Shown piece by piece: positions 8,436 through 17,492 of a stretch of DNA of 64,000 bases. Each line of letters opens with the position of its first letter. Position 1 is the stretch's first letter. Where the stretch lies: positions 62,001 through 126,000 of the forward strand of contig JAFUKH010000061.1 of NCBI GenBank assembly GCA_017467845.1, written 5' to 3'. This DNA comes from Lachnospiraceae bacterium (GTDB lineage: Bacteria; Bacillota; Clostridia; Lachnospirales; Lachnospiraceae). The notes beneath the pieces are model-generated. The model worked only from the letters and a program-made list of their open reading frames with translations, made no database searches and was not told the DNA's origin. The position numbers were made by a program, and so were the translations under genes.

Positions 8436-9760
8436 ATTGCATTTATAAAGTCGCATCCGCTTGATTTTACAATATTCACGGGCAGATGTAAAGCATTTTT
8501 CAGCTCTGTCAGGGTCATATCATCCAGGAACACTTCCTCACCGCTGCGAAGAACATTCTGGGGAAGAAGCACACGATTTCCAAGGGTTGGCTTTTCCAAA
8601 AGCTGCTTTAAAATGTCCTGTCCCGTAAGAAGTCCGGATACGGTAATACGCTCTCCGAAAAATTCATTAATAATCTCATATACATGTATCTTCAGATTTG
8701 GAAAAGCTTCTTCGATTTCTTTCGCCATCCTGCAAATGTATGGATACATAAGACGACCGGTAACAAGTGTCACCTCATCTTTTATGGAATAATCCGGGAG
8801 CTTTCTTTCTTTTTTCAGCTCTACCATTGCTTCCTTAAATTCTTCCAATAACAGGCGCACCATACCCACACCGTTTTCCAGCTGAAGATAACCGTCATAA
8901 CGTTCTTCCTCAGGCATCTCACGGTCCGCTAAAATATACCATTCATCACTGGCATGAATAAAGTGGAGTCCATACTCTGCAAAGATTTTTTCCTGCCAGC
9001 CTTCAATCATATCAATAACCTGACAGGCATCCTCTTTCGTAAAAGGCTCCAAGGGATATAAACCGTCACGATATTTAGATAAGCCAACCGGAACTACAGA
9101 TACACTTTCCAGATTCGGTAAATATTTTGTCAACTCCTTGATACTGTATTCCAGTTCTTTACCGTCATTGACACCCTTACAAAGTACAATCTGGCCATTC
9201 ATAATGATTCCGGCCTCATTGAACTTATCCACCTTCTTAAGTGCCTCACCGGCAAATCGGTTATTTAGCATCTTGCAACGCAGCTCCGGATTCATGGTCT
9301 GGAAGGAAATATTGATCGGAGAAAGATGATACTTCGTGATTCTTTCTACATCTTTATCCGACATATTGGTCAGGGTAATATAATTCCCCTGCAGGAAGGA
9401 AAGTCTGGAATCATCATCCTTAAAATACAAGGTTTCTCTCATTCCCTTTGGCATCTGGTCAATAAAGCAAAAGATGCACTTATTGCAGCAATGTCTGTAA
9501 TCGTCCATCAGACCATTCTCAAACTCAATGCCTAAGTCCTCTTCATATTCCTTGTCCACTTCTAAAAGCCACTGCTCTCCGTCAGGCTTCTCAATCAACA
9601 CTTCGATATACGTATCCTGTATCATAAACTGATAATCGAAAATATCCTCGATTTCCATATTATCAATACTGATCAGCTTATCTCCTGCTTCTATTTCAAG
9701 TTCCTCGGCGATACTTCCGGGAACGATTTTACTTATAATATGGTATTTCTTTTTCGACAT
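8411..9760 (-). CDS. PDZ-DUF512 protein with radical-SAM-like cysteines
   Basis: About 449 residues. A PDZ-like segment (1-75; PGSIAEELEIEAGDKLISID) is followed by a CxxxCxxC cluster (Cys91, Cys95, Cys98 in RHCCNKCIFCFID), resembling a radical-SAM 4Fe-4S site, then a barrel-like region and the DUF512 C-terminus (about 240-440). This architecture is widespread in Clostridia and often neighbours der; its reaction is unknown. The ATG at 9760 is preferred over the one at 9766 because GGAGG then stands 9 nt upstream rather than 3. Divergent from prs. Confidence 0.85.
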   Translation of the reverse strand: MSKKKYHIISKIVPGSIAEELEIEAGDKLISIDNMEIEDIFDYQFMIQDTYIEVLIEKPDGEQWLLEVDKEYEEDLGIEFENGLMDDYRHCCNKCIFCFIDQMPKGMRETLYFKDDDSRLSFLQGNYITLTNMSDKDVERITKYHLSPINISFQTMNPELRCKMLNNRFAGEALKKVDKFNEAGIIMNGQIVLCKGVNDGKELEYSIKELTKYLPNLESVSVVPVGLSKYRDGLYPLEPFTKEDACQVIDMIEGWQEKIFAEYGLHFIHASDEWYILADREMPEEERYDGYLQLENGVGMVRLLLEEFKEAMVELKKERKLPDYSIKDEVTLVTGRLMYPYICRMAKEIEEAFPNLKIHVYEIINEFFGERITVSGLLTGQDILKQLLEKPTLGNRVLLPQNVLRSGEEVFLDDMTLTELKNALHLPVNIVKSSGCDFINAIIQSHADL

Positions 9761-9780
9761 ATGCATAAACCTCCATGGTT

Positions 9781-9809
9781 AGTATACCTTTTTTTCCTTG
9801 ACGTGTCAC
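9781..9809 (-). promoter_or_regulatory. Promoter of the DUF512-der-plsY-gpsA unit
   Basis: On the minus strand GTGACA (9804-9809), 17 bp, TATACT (9781-9786), 21 bp before the DUF512 start codon. It overlaps the divergent prs promoter, so the two probably compete for polymerase. Confidence 0.5.
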
Positions 9810-9826
9810 TAACATAATGATATAAA
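9798..9826 (+). promoter_or_regulatory. Promoter of prs
   Basis: TTGACG (9798-9803), 17 bp, TATAAA (9821-9826), 47 bp before the prs ATG. It partly overlaps the promoter of the divergent operon. Confidence 0.65.
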
Positions 9827-9873
9827 TTTAGATGGATAAGTTTGTAATAAAATAGCTACTATTGGAGGAAATC

Positions 9874-11058
9874 ATGCCTAATTTACGTGAATTAGAAAAT
9901 GCGATGCCGGTTGCACCACTGAAAATTGTTGCTCTTGCTTCCGCAGAACAGATGGGAAAAAGAGTAAATGACTATTTAGTCGGTTTCCGTCGTGATATAA
10001 AAAATGAAAAGGTAAAAAATGATCCTGCATTCCATGGTTACATCGAAGATAATTATCTGACTGAGTTTGAATGCCCACGTTTCGGAAGCGGTGAAGCAAA
10101 GGCTCGTTTCCATGAAAGTATTCGTGGTAAAGATTTATTTTTAATTGTGGACGTATGCAATCATAGCATTACCTATGAAGCAAATGGTTATACCAATCAC
10201 ATGTCTCCGGACGACCACTATCAGGATTTAAAGCGTGTTATTGCTGCATGTAATGGTAAGGCAAGACGTATCAACGTCATCATGCCCTTCCTATATGAAG
10301 GACGTCAGCATGCACGTTCCAGTCGTGAATCCTTAGACTGTGCACTTATGCTGGAGGAGCTTTACAACATGGGAATCGATAACTTCATTACCTTCGATGC
10401 TCATGACCCAAGAGTGGCAAATGCAACCCCGCTTAACGGATTTGACAATTTCACCCCACCTTATCAGTTCCTTCGTGCTCTCCTCAATTCCGAGGATGAC
10501 CTTGTTGTAGACAAGGATCATATGATTGTTATCAGTCCGGACGAAGGAGCACTTGACAGAGCTATCTACTTCGCTTCTGTTCTGGGTGTTGATACCGGTA
10601 TGTTCTACAAGCGTAGAGATTACAGTATTATTGAGAACGGTAAGAACCCTATCGTTGCTCATGAATTTCTTGGCGATAATATTGAGGGTAAGGATATTGT
10701 TATCATCGACGATATGATTTCTTCCGGCGGAAGTATGCTGGATACTGCTAAGCAGCTGAAGGGAATGGGTGCCAAGCGAGTATATATCTGCTGTACCTTC
10801 GGTTTATTTACGGATGGTCTTGCAGCCTTTGATAAGGCTTATGAAGCAGGACACTTTGATAAGGTTGTTGTAACCAATCTTACTCATCTTCCGGACGATA
10901 TTTTCTCGAAGCCTTACTTCTGTGAAGCAGATATGAGTAAATTCATGGCTTCTATCATTGACTTTATGAATCATGATGTATCCCTGACCAACACTCTGGC
11001 TACCACGGAGAAGATTCACGGCATCTTAGATGCATATAATGAGAGAACAAGCTTTTAA
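9874..11058 (+). CDS. prs: Ribose-phosphate pyrophosphokinase
   Basis: A 394-residue enzyme making PRPP from ribose-5-phosphate and ATP for nucleotide, His and Trp synthesis. NVIMPFLYEGRQHARSSRES is the flexible-loop/ATP region, TFDAHDP a phosphate-binding part, and DIVIIDDMISSGGSMLDTA the PRPP-binding loop. It is about 75 residues longer than the common 315-residue form, with a longer N-terminus, as in a known variant of Firmicutes. ATG at 9874 is chosen because GGAGGA (9864-9869) precedes it; an in-frame TTG at 9862 lies before the SD. Ends at a strong terminator. Confidence 0.92.
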   Translation: MPNLRELENAMPVAPLKIVALASAEQMGKRVNDYLVGFRRDIKNEKVKNDPAFHGYIEDNYLTEFECPRFGSGEAKARFHESIRGKDLFLIVDVCNHSITYEANGYTNHMSPDDHYQDLKRVIAACNGKARRINVIMPFLYEGRQHARSSRESLDCALMLEELYNMGIDNFITFDAHDPRVANATPLNGFDNFTPPYQFLRALLNSEDDLVVDKDHMIVISPDEGALDRAIYFASVLGVDTGMFYKRRDYSIIENGKNPIVAHEFLGDNIEGKDIVIIDDMISSGGSMLDTAKQLKGMGAKRVYICCTFGLFTDGLAAFDKAYEAGHFDKVVVTNLTHLPDDIFSKPYFCEADMSKFMASIIDFMNHDVSLTNTLATTEKIHGILDAYNERTSF

Positions 11059-11068
11059 GCTACATAAT

Positions 11069-11103
11069 AAAAAAAGATTGTGGTCACTCCACAATCTTTT
11101 TTT
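11069..11103. terminator. Bidirectional terminator after prs
   Basis: AAGATTGTGG, 5-nt loop, CCACAATCTT with A-tract before and T-tract after. It serves prs (+) and the convergent lipoprotein gene (-). Confidence 0.85.
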
Positions 11104-11107
11104 ATGT

Positions 11108-11872
11108 CTAATTTTGAAATACATTGAAGCATTTTCCATCTGCTGCATTAATATGAAACATCATTGTACCGATAAAGCTATTCCCCTGTGGATCCTGATA
11201 GTTATAGTCAAAGCTGAGCATAATCGTAGCGCCCTGACTCTCCTCTTTCATAACATCCGTATAATCTGCAAACAACTCCTTGATAGAATCATAGGTCAGA
11301 CCCTCTCCATCACCGCGTACGCCCCTACAATAATAAGTATTTTTATCAATTGCTTTTTCTTCATCAAAACGCAATAACATAACATTATTTAAAATAACAG
11401 AGTCGTCACTCATACCCGCCGTTTTATCAGAATAGTTTTTACCTGAGATAATCACATACTCTTTTTTATCTTTGTATACAGTAAAAACAATTTCCTGTCC
11501 CGCTGTGAGAAGTCCACTCTCACTATAGCCAGAACCATCTGCTGCACTAATCGTATACTCGCCACTCTCCTGAAATGCCTTTACTGCCTCATCCAAAGAC
11601 ATTGTGTAATCCCTACGCAGCACAGCATCATCAATCTGAATCCATCTCTCTTCAACTGGTGCTTCCAACAGTTCCTGCTGACATCCATTCCCCTCCTGCT
11701 TAACTGGTACTTCTGCATCAGTTTCTTTGTCCGCACTTTCCGACACGCTCTGTTCTGTAGCAGTCTGATTCTTGCTATCACTACCACTACTCTGTTCGCT
11801 CTCACTGCCTCCACATGCACAGACAGAAAAAGTAAGTACTGCCACCATTAACAATAACTTCAGTTTTTTCAT
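11108..11872 (-). CDS. Paralogous lipoprotein 1
   Basis: About 254 residues. The signal KKLKLLLMVAVLTFSVCACGG ends in a lipobox-like VCAC, so the second Cys is probably lipidated. A Ser/Glu/Gln-rich linker follows (about 22-65), then a globular domain. It shares the pattern DYTMSLDEAVKAF and YYxRGVRGDGEG with the lipoproteins at 13.1 and 25.7 kb, and the 5' region is a near copy of theirs. ATG at 11872 is preferred over an in-frame GTG at 11884 because GGAGG lies 5 nt upstream of it. The domain is not one I recognise; the role at the cell surface is unknown. Confidence 0.75.
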   Translation of the reverse strand: MKKLKLLLMVAVLTFSVCACGGSESEQSSGSDSKNQTATEQSVSESADKETDAEVPVKQEGNGCQQELLEAPVEERWIQIDDAVLRRDYTMSLDEAVKAFQESGEYTISAADGSGYSESGLLTAGQEIVFTVYKDKKEYVIISGKNYSDKTAGMSDDSVILNNVMLLRFDEEKAIDKNTYYCRGVRGDGEGLTYDSIKELFADYTDVMKEESQGATIMLSFDYNYQDPQGNSFIGTMMFHINAADGKCFNVFQN

Positions 11873-11881
11873 TTTCTCCTC

Positions 11882-11963
11882 CACGTAAACAAAATTTTCT
11901 TAAGTTTACGCCCCCCCGTCTCTAAGTCAACTGTTTTTCGTTATTTTGGGAATTATTTACTAT
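11882..11963 (-). promoter_or_regulatory. Lipoprotein promoter cassette, copy 1 (G7 spacer)
   Basis: On the minus strand TTGACT (11925-11930), a 16-bp spacer containing seven G (11911-11917), TAAACT (11903-11908). A CGTAAAC/GTTTACG inverted repeat overlaps the -10 and start region (11884-11910). A conserved block up to 11963 lies upstream of the -35. Copies stand at 13859-13938 and 26460-26538 with 7 and 9 G. Homopolymer change would alter -35/-10 spacing. Confidence 0.6.
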
Positions 11964-11974
11964 CACGTTTTTAA

Positions 11975-12847
11975 TTATGGCAACTTATATCCTGAAGCCA
12001 GCATCCCTTTCACAAATTCACTTTCATTTATAGTTCCTTGTAGATCCTCCAAAGCATCTTGTATACTATATTTTCCTCTTTCCACCATCTGATAAATATG
12101 GCGCAAAAAACCCTGTTCTATTCCTTGTTCCATTCCTTGTTCTATTCCCTGTTGTCTTCCTTCAGCCTTCGCATACGCTAGCTCTTCCCATCTCTGCATA
12201 TACTTCACCCCCATCTTTTCTGACATCCTGATTTTCGAAACAAATTCATGAATCAGCTTAACTTTCTCGCTCTTACTTCTATTCGCCACCTCATCAGTAC
12301 TTTCTGTTACATAATCACAAAAGTCCAAAAACTCCTGTGTAAAAGCATCTCTATTCTTTCCTTTGGTATTTATAAAGATTCTCAATGCACCATCATTCAA
12401 TTTTAAATCTGGACACTCTCTGCATACCCCCTCAAACGTATATCGGTACAGTCCGCGCCCAAAGATATCAAACGGAGCAATAAACACCATACATGAATTA
12501 TTCAATTTATTAAAATCTGTCTCGCCCGGTTCAAGCAATGATACGTCCATCATTCCTTGGTATAATCGACTTCTCTTTGGGATGTTATATGTATTCCTTT
12601 GTTGCATTTCCAAGGAAAGGACCTGCTCTACCTCCGAAAAACCAACCACATCCAAACGAATTGCCCTAAGTTCCGGAGACACCCCTTCTTCCTTCTCCAC
12701 ATGTGGTGCCTCTTTCAAAACGATGGAATCACTTGTTACAATGGACGCAATCGCTTCAAAGGCCTCCTTATTCTCTATCGTCTTATCGAACAAAAACTTA
12801 TCTACCAAATTTAGACCATCCAAGACAGTCTTTTTCTTCTGCGACAT
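11975..12847 (-). CDS. Rpn-type PD-(D/E)XK nuclease / transposase-like protein
   Basis: A 290-residue member of the Rpn (recombination-promoting nuclease) family. The nuclease core is visible as RAIRLDVVGF (Asp) followed by LSLEMQQRN (Glu, Gln), after an N-terminal LVDKFLFDKTIENKEAF segment. Near the C-terminus the repeated EQGMEQGIEQG linker precedes a helical tail, a common feature of this family. ATG at 12847 follows AGGAGG by 6 nt. Strong promoter and a 148-nt leader lie upstream. It sits between two paralogous lipoprotein genes, suggesting local rearrangement. Confidence 0.85.
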   Translation of the reverse strand: MSQKKKTVLDGLNLVDKFLFDKTIENKEAFEAIASIVTSDSIVLKEAPHVEKEEGVSPELRAIRLDVVGFSEVEQVLSLEMQQRNTYNIPKRSRLYQGMMDVSLLEPGETDFNKLNNSCMVFIAPFDIFGRGLYRYTFEGVCRECPDLKLNDGALRIFINTKGKNRDAFTQEFLDFCDYVTESTDEVANRSKSEKVKLIHEFVSKIRMSEKMGVKYMQRWEELAYAKAEGRQQGIEQGMEQGIEQGFLRHIYQMVERGKYSIQDALEDLQGTINESEFVKGMLASGYKLP

Positions 12848-12988
12848 ACGCAACCTCCTATTCTGCAGGAATCTTCCCTGCTAATTGTATTTTGTGAAAT
12901 AAGCAGGATTCCCTGACACCGACAGAATCGTCTACGAATAGTCTTAGAATGCGGCCATGCCGCAAGATTGGTCCCTAGATTTTCACTC
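12848..12988 (-). other. Long structured leader of the Rpn gene
   Basis: About 140 nt between the predicted transcription start and the Rpn ATG. It holds TGCGGC/GCCGCA, a GCAGGATTCCCTG dyad and, next to the ribosome site, GCAGG/CCTGC. I recognise no riboswitch class. The hairpin nearest the AGGAGG could affect translation. Confidence 0.35.
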
Positions 12989-12994
12989 AATTTC

Positions 12995-13023
12995 AATTTA
13001 TCATATAGTGTATTATTTGTCAA
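12995..13023 (-). promoter_or_regulatory. Promoter of the Rpn gene
   Basis: On the minus strand TTGACA (13018-13023), 17 bp, TAAATT (12995-13000). A near-consensus vegetative promoter. Confidence 0.65.
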
Positions 13024-13056
13024 CTATTTTTATAGTCTTCTTATTATTTTACAGCA

Positions 13057-13102
13057 TAAAAAATGTAGACGCAATTCCGACAAACTGCGCCTACAATTTT
13101 TA
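13057..13102. terminator. Terminator between lipoprotein 2 and Rpn
   Basis: An A-rich run, TGTAGACGCA, 12-nt loop, TGCGCCTACA and a T-rich run: a 10-bp stem with one mismatch. It follows lipoprotein 2 on the minus strand. Confidence 0.7.
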
Positions 13103-13144
13103 CATTAAATGCCTATCAATAAGACATCCGACTCATCTAAAATT

Positions 13145-13846
13145 TTAAAAACTTGCAGAGATACAGGAACCATCTTCCGAATTAAAACTAAATACCGCTG
13201 TATTAAGACCCTTAGCACCGCTATAAGAAAAAGTAACCACTATCTTTCCATCATCTGTAACATCCTCTTTCATAAAATCCGCGTACTCCGAAAAAATCTC
13301 TTTCATGTCTTGATACATAATTCCTTCACCATTACCACGAATTCCCATAGCGTAATATGTATTCTCTTTGTCTGCCGTATCTACTAATGTCACCGCACAT
13401 TCACTGATTTTTGCAATTTCATCTTTTATATTATATGTGGTAACATATGCACATTTATCATCATCTTTAAATACATAAAATGACTGCATATCACCAGAGC
13501 CCATGAGCTTATCTAAGTTTAACATTTCCCCTTTGATTTTTCCCGCATCATAGTCGGGAATCCATGCACTGTACCCTTCTCCGCTGTTCTCAAAAGCAGC
13601 AATAAGTTCACCCACAGTCATTGTTTCATCTCTTGGTATAATCACATTATGGATTTGAATCAGGTCATCCTTTAAAGATGCCTCTTTCATCTCCGGAAGA
13701 CATTCAAAAGTCTCTGCCCCCTTCTCCTGTGATACCTTAGTACTACCTTTACTATCCACGTCACCATTGTCTGCTTCCTTACCTCCACAGGCACAAAGCA
13801 CTGCCGCCAAAGCAATTATCATTAACAATAACTTTGCCTTTTTCAT
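13145..13846 (-). CDS. Paralogous lipoprotein 2
   Basis: A 233-residue predicted lipoprotein. Signal MKKAKLLLMIIALAAVLCAC followed by GGKEADN gives a LCAC lipobox-like site. A short charged linker leads to FECLPEMKEAS, which closely matches FECLPEILEAS of lipoprotein 3. DETMTVGELIAAFE and YYAMGIRGNGEG correspond to the same places in lipoproteins 1 and 3. No enzymatic motif seen. The promoter cassette upstream is almost identical to copy 1. The histidine kinase gene lies upstream, ending in its own terminator, so transcription is probably separate. Confidence 0.75.
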   Translation of the reverse strand: MKKAKLLLMIIALAAVLCACGGKEADNGDVDSKGSTKVSQEKGAETFECLPEMKEASLKDDLIQIHNVIIPRDETMTVGELIAAFENSGEGYSAWIPDYDAGKIKGEMLNLDKLMGSGDMQSFYVFKDDDKCAYVTTYNIKDEIAKISECAVTLVDTADKENTYYAMGIRGNGEGIMYQDMKEIFSEYADFMKEDVTDDGKIVVTFSYSGAKGLNTAVFSFNSEDGSCISASF

Positions 13847-13858
13847 ATAAACTCCTCC

Positions 13859-13938
13859 ACGTAAACAAATTTCCTTAAGTTTACGCCCCCCCGTCTCTAA
13901 GTCAACTGTTTTTCGTTATTTTGGGAATTATTTACTAT
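13859..13938 (-). promoter_or_regulatory. Lipoprotein promoter cassette, copy 2 (G7 spacer)
   Basis: Minus strand TTGACT (13900-13905), 16-bp spacer with seven G (13886-13892), TAAACT (13878-13883), and the CGTAAAC/GTTTACG dyad. From the dyad to the upstream ATAGTAAATAATTCCC block it is nearly identical to copy 1. Confidence 0.6.
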
Positions 13939-13954
13939 GCAGAAAAGACGAAAA

Positions 13955-13980
13955 GGGCGCAGCTCCTACGAACTACGCTC
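13955..13980 (-). terminator. Terminator of the histidine kinase gene
   Basis: On the minus strand GAGCGTAGTTC, 4-nt loop, GAGCTGCGCCC, then TTTT. The stem has two wobble pairs and one mismatch and includes the kinase stop codon. Confidence 0.6.
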
Positions 13981-16710
13981 TTCTATTTCAGCTTTATATT
14001 CCTTGAATTTAATCGTCGCTTTAAACAGGTCTCCGTCGAAGTGAAGAATCAATTCTCCCTGCTGGAGCTCCGTCAGGTTCTTGGCAATGGAAAGTCCAAG
14101 ACCACTTCCCTCTGTGCTTCGTGAAATGTCACCTCGGATAAAACGCTCCGTCAGCTCTTCCGGTTTAATATTCAGCGGATTAGCGGAAATATTCTTCACA
14201 GAGGCGCATACGTAACCGTCCACATTTTCAATATCCACGTAGACTCTGGTACCCTCTAAAGCATACTTACACACATTGTTAAAAAGATTTTCAATAACAC
14301 GCCACATTCTGCGACTGTCCGCATAGATTGCGCTGGTGCTTTCCCCGCTGTTCATCACTACTTGCAATGACTTCTCTTCAAATTTCTCATAAAATTCTCC
14401 GATAGCCTGCTTTACTAACTCCTCCAGATTCATTGGCGCCATCACCAGTTCAATATTACCGGACGAAATCTTGGATGCCTCCACCAAATCGTCCGTCAAC
14501 TGCTTGAGCCTGTGAGCTTTTTCATCCAATACTTTAATATATCCCGCCGCAGGCTCCTGAGTTATCTTTTCCCGCTTCAATAACCCAATATAATTGATAA
14601 TGGAGGTCAGCGGTGTCTTAATATCATGGGACACATTGGTAATCAAATCTGCCTTCATACGCTCGTCACGCATACTGGTTTCCACAGCCTTACGGATACC
14701 CTCTCCGATATTATTTACTCCATCGGCAAGAGCCTTATTCTCTCCATGCAATACAGAGCTGTCCAACAGACTGTCCGTCTCTCCTGCTCTGATGGATGCG
14801 ATACCCTCCAGGATATCATTACGCTCTGAAGAATTACGGAACAGCCACACACCAACCATAGCATCTAAAAACAATAATGCCCCCAAAATCCCTATAGAGA
14901 TACGGTTGTCGTATTTGCCGGCGTACATATTATTACCTACCCAGAATGCTCCCACAATGTTCAATATTAAGAACATATTATAAGGAATCAAGGTACGAAT
15001 GGTAGCATGCCTGTTCTGTGTAATCTTCCTTGCAACATTCATAAAAAAGCTGAGAATATAATAGCAGAAGCTGCATTTCCAAAGATTTCTGCCCCGAATT
15101 CTACGAATAAAGCTGTACCAGAAGGTACATACCACTGCACTGACATAAGCACCGAAAGCACCAAAAAGCAACATGGAAGACATCTTCATGGAAGAAATCC
15201 CTTTTGCCCATTCACTGTATTGGAAGAACAAATTGTACTCCACAACCTCCTGAATATAAAGCAAGAACTGATGTCCTCCATATACTGCAATCACTGCCAA
15301 CACAAGCACAAGCTCTGTAGGAGTCTTGTCCACCGTACGAAGATACCGCTCTCCGGTATCTGCATATCTTCCTGTAGTACCGGTAATATACACCCACAAT
15401 CCGAACCAAATCAAAGAAAAGAACGCAATCAGAATAATATACTGCCATACATGGGGCACAATATTCTCATGGATACGGTTTGCATAGGAAAAGGAATCTG
15501 TTTCAATATCAAAATTGGTATCTACACCAATCCATATCTGGGTATTATCCGGTAACGCATAATCATAGTTACTCACCCGATCAAATATCTCTTCCAAGGT
15601 AATATCCGTATTGGTCTCAAACCGCATATCCTCCGCCGAATAAATAACATATGCCCCAAAATTGCGATAATATAGATTCTGCTCAATATTGCTGACCGAG
15701 GCCAGCTCCATGGGCATGTTGGTATAATACTTCACTCCCTCTTCGGTATTGGTGCGAATTACATATTCAACATTGCTGTTTCCCGCAAGATAAACATCAT
15801 TACGGTTCATATATTGGTCATAATTGTAAGTCAATCCTTCAATGGAAGCATGAACATTGGATTCCAGCATACTGTACTCAATCCAGTCTCCCGCTACAGC
15901 CGCAAGATTATGTCCCTCTACAGTTGTGTAGCGGTTATTCAGCATACTTAAGGTAACAATATGATTACCGTTTTCTTCAATTACTGAAACCGTTTTTCCG
16001 GTATGAATACGCATCTGGTCGATTACATAATTGAAAATCTGGTCAATAATGGCCTCATCCTGAAGCTGCTCCTGAATAATGGCGTGAATATTTGCCTCTT
16101 CCTGCTGCTTGGATAAAACCGCTTCCCCACTTAAGAGATCATCCTCTGTAATTTCCAACATTACAGCAGGTTCCGATATAGGAGCCACCTCTTCCTTTTT
16201 TGAAAAATCCAGTTCCGTATAATTTTCCCCTAAAATGGAATGCATACGAATCAAAGACTCGTCTCCGAAATAGGTCAAAAAGGATCTCTTACTATCAAAA
16301 CGTACATCCTGATATTCCACACCATATTTTCCCCAGCGCACAAGGTCTTCAAGGGAATATACCGCTGTAGTTTTACATTTACTGTTTAAGCTTTTCAGAT
16401 TGACATATTCCGTAACATCAATCCGTTTTTCTCCATCAAATTCTCCGCCTGTCTCCAACTGCTCCTTGATTACGGCAAGTCTTGTAATATCATCTACGGT
16501 ATTACAAAGCATTTCCTTGAAAATCGCAGACTCCACAAATCCGTCCGTAGAACGAAGAGGTGAAATATAATATCCCACCTTCTCTCCGTACATATTCTCT
16601 ACAAGAACATAGGAGTTCAGCACCACAACGGAAACCATAATTGCAAGTAAAAACGCTGCCACAAGCTGAGCGCATTCCAGCAAAATATGCTTCATCGGTC
16701 TATTCTTCAT
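13966..16710 (-). CDS. Large membrane sensor histidine kinase
   Basis: A 914-residue kinase. A first membrane segment (about 9-33) and a roughly 390-residue extracellular domain precede some six hydrophobic segments (about 425-630). HisKA follows with the phospho-accepting His in NVSHDIKTPLTSIINYIGLL, then the ATPase domain with ENLFNNVCKYA and GSGLGLSIAKNL. No HAMP is obvious; a multi-span membrane domain replaces it. It lies 16 bp downstream of an OmpR-type regulator gene and is presumably its partner. The large sensor domain is unfamiliar and the stimulus is unknown. Confidence 0.9.
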   Translation of the reverse strand: MKNRPMKHILLECAQLVAAFLLAIMVSVVVLNSYVLVENMYGEKVGYYISPLRSTDGFVESAIFKEMLCNTVDDITRLAVIKEQLETGGEFDGEKRIDVTEYVNLKSLNSKCKTTAVYSLEDLVRWGKYGVEYQDVRFDSKRSFLTYFGDESLIRMHSILGENYTELDFSKKEEVAPISEPAVMLEITEDDLLSGEAVLSKQQEEANIHAIIQEQLQDEAIIDQIFNYVIDQMRIHTGKTVSVIEENGNHIVTLSMLNNRYTTVEGHNLAAVAGDWIEYSMLESNVHASIEGLTYNYDQYMNRNDVYLAGNSNVEYVIRTNTEEGVKYYTNMPMELASVSNIEQNLYYRNFGAYVIYSAEDMRFETNTDITLEEIFDRVSNYDYALPDNTQIWIGVDTNFDIETDSFSYANRIHENIVPHVWQYIILIAFFSLIWFGLWVYITGTTGRYADTGERYLRTVDKTPTELVLVLAVIAVYGGHQFLLYIQEVVEYNLFFQYSEWAKGISSMKMSSMLLFGAFGAYVSAVVCTFWYSFIRRIRGRNLWKCSFCYYILSFFMNVARKITQNRHATIRTLIPYNMFLILNIVGAFWVGNNMYAGKYDNRISIGILGALLFLDAMVGVWLFRNSSERNDILEGIASIRAGETDSLLDSSVLHGENKALADGVNNIGEGIRKAVETSMRDERMKADLITNVSHDIKTPLTSIINYIGLLKREKITQEPAAGYIKVLDEKAHRLKQLTDDLVEASKISSGNIELVMAPMNLEELVKQAIGEFYEKFEEKSLQVVMNSGESTSAIYADSRRMWRVIENLFNNVCKYALEGTRVYVDIENVDGYVCASVKNISANPLNIKPEELTERFIRGDISRSTEGSGLGLSIAKNLTELQQGELILHFDGDLFKATIKFKEYKAEIEERSS

Positions 16711-16726
16711 TTATCTATCCTTCTAA

Positions 16727-17425
16727 CTACTGCTTTTCTATCTTATACCCTACGCCCCAAACTACCTTCAGATATCTGGGTTCTCTGGGATTAATCTCAA
16801 TCTTCTCGCGAATATGTCTGATATGTACTGCCACCGTATTATCTGCTCCGATGGCATCCTCATTCCAGATATTCTCATAAATCTGATTAATGCTGAATAC
16901 TCTGCCCTGATTCTTCACAAGAAGCAACAGAATATTATACTCAATGGGCGTCAACTTTACCGGCTCATCATCCACAAATACTTCCTTTGTATCGTCGTTC
17001 ATTACCAGCCCGCCTACAGTGTATAAATTGCTGGCTTCTTCACTTGTCAGATTGCCAAGAGAGGTATATCTGCGAAGGTTCGACTTCACTCGCGCCACCA
17101 GCTCCAGCGGATTAAATGGCTTTGTAACATAATCATCCGCACCGATATTCAGTCCAAGAATCTTGTCTGTATCCTCTGATTTAGCAGATAAGATAATAAT
17201 GGGAATACTGCTTGTCTCACGGATTTTCAGCGTTGCACGGATTCCATCCAGCTTCGGCATCATTACGTCAATCACCAAAAGATGAATATCCTCCTGTGCC
17301 AAAACCTTAAGTGCCTGCTCTCCGTCATATGCCTTAAAAACCTGAAAACCCTCCTGACTAAGATATATATCTATCGCTTCTACGATTTCCTTATCGTCAT
17401 CACAAACTAAAATATTATTGGTCAT
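16727..17425 (-). CDS. OmpR/PhoB-type response regulator
   Basis: A 232-residue regulator. The receiver domain shows NILVCDDDKE (acidic pocket), VIDVMMPKLDG (phosphorylated Asp near 52) and KPFNPLEL (conserved Lys); the C-terminal winged helix (about 130-230) ends VWGVGYKIEKQ. ATG at 17425 is selected because AGAAGGGA precedes it and receiver domains begin here; nine upstream in-frame codons are unlikely to be translated. It precedes the histidine kinase gene and probably forms a two-component system with it. Confidence 0.93.
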   Translation of the reverse strand: MTNNILVCDDDKEIVEAIDIYLSQEGFQVFKAYDGEQALKVLAQEDIHLLVIDVMMPKLDGIRATLKIRETSSIPIIILSAKSEDTDKILGLNIGADDYVTKPFNPLELVARVKSNLRRYTSLGNLTSEEASNLYTVGGLVMNDDTKEVFVDDEPVKLTPIEYNILLLLVKNQGRVFSINQIYENIWNEDAIGADNTVAVHIRHIREKIEINPREPRYLKVVWGVGYKIEKQ

Positions 17426-17492
17426 GTCCCTTCTCCCCTTTTCTTTTTCCATAGTAAACCATAATATCCTTAAATGTAACCATCTAAATTTA

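Noticed and set aside
9862..9873. TTG start for prs
   Set aside because: It lies before the Shine-Dalgarno sequence; ATG at 9874 is correctly spaced.
12848..12988. Riboswitch in the Rpn leader
   Set aside because: Hairpins are present but no known aptamer core was recognised, and the gene is not a metabolic target.
11975..13846. Composite transposon formed by Rpn and the two lipoproteins
   Set aside because: The promoter cassettes are direct repeats, but no terminal inverted repeats or target duplication were found.
15007..15555. 182-codon open frame on the plus strand
   Set aside because: Antisense to the histidine kinase membrane region; no supporting motif.
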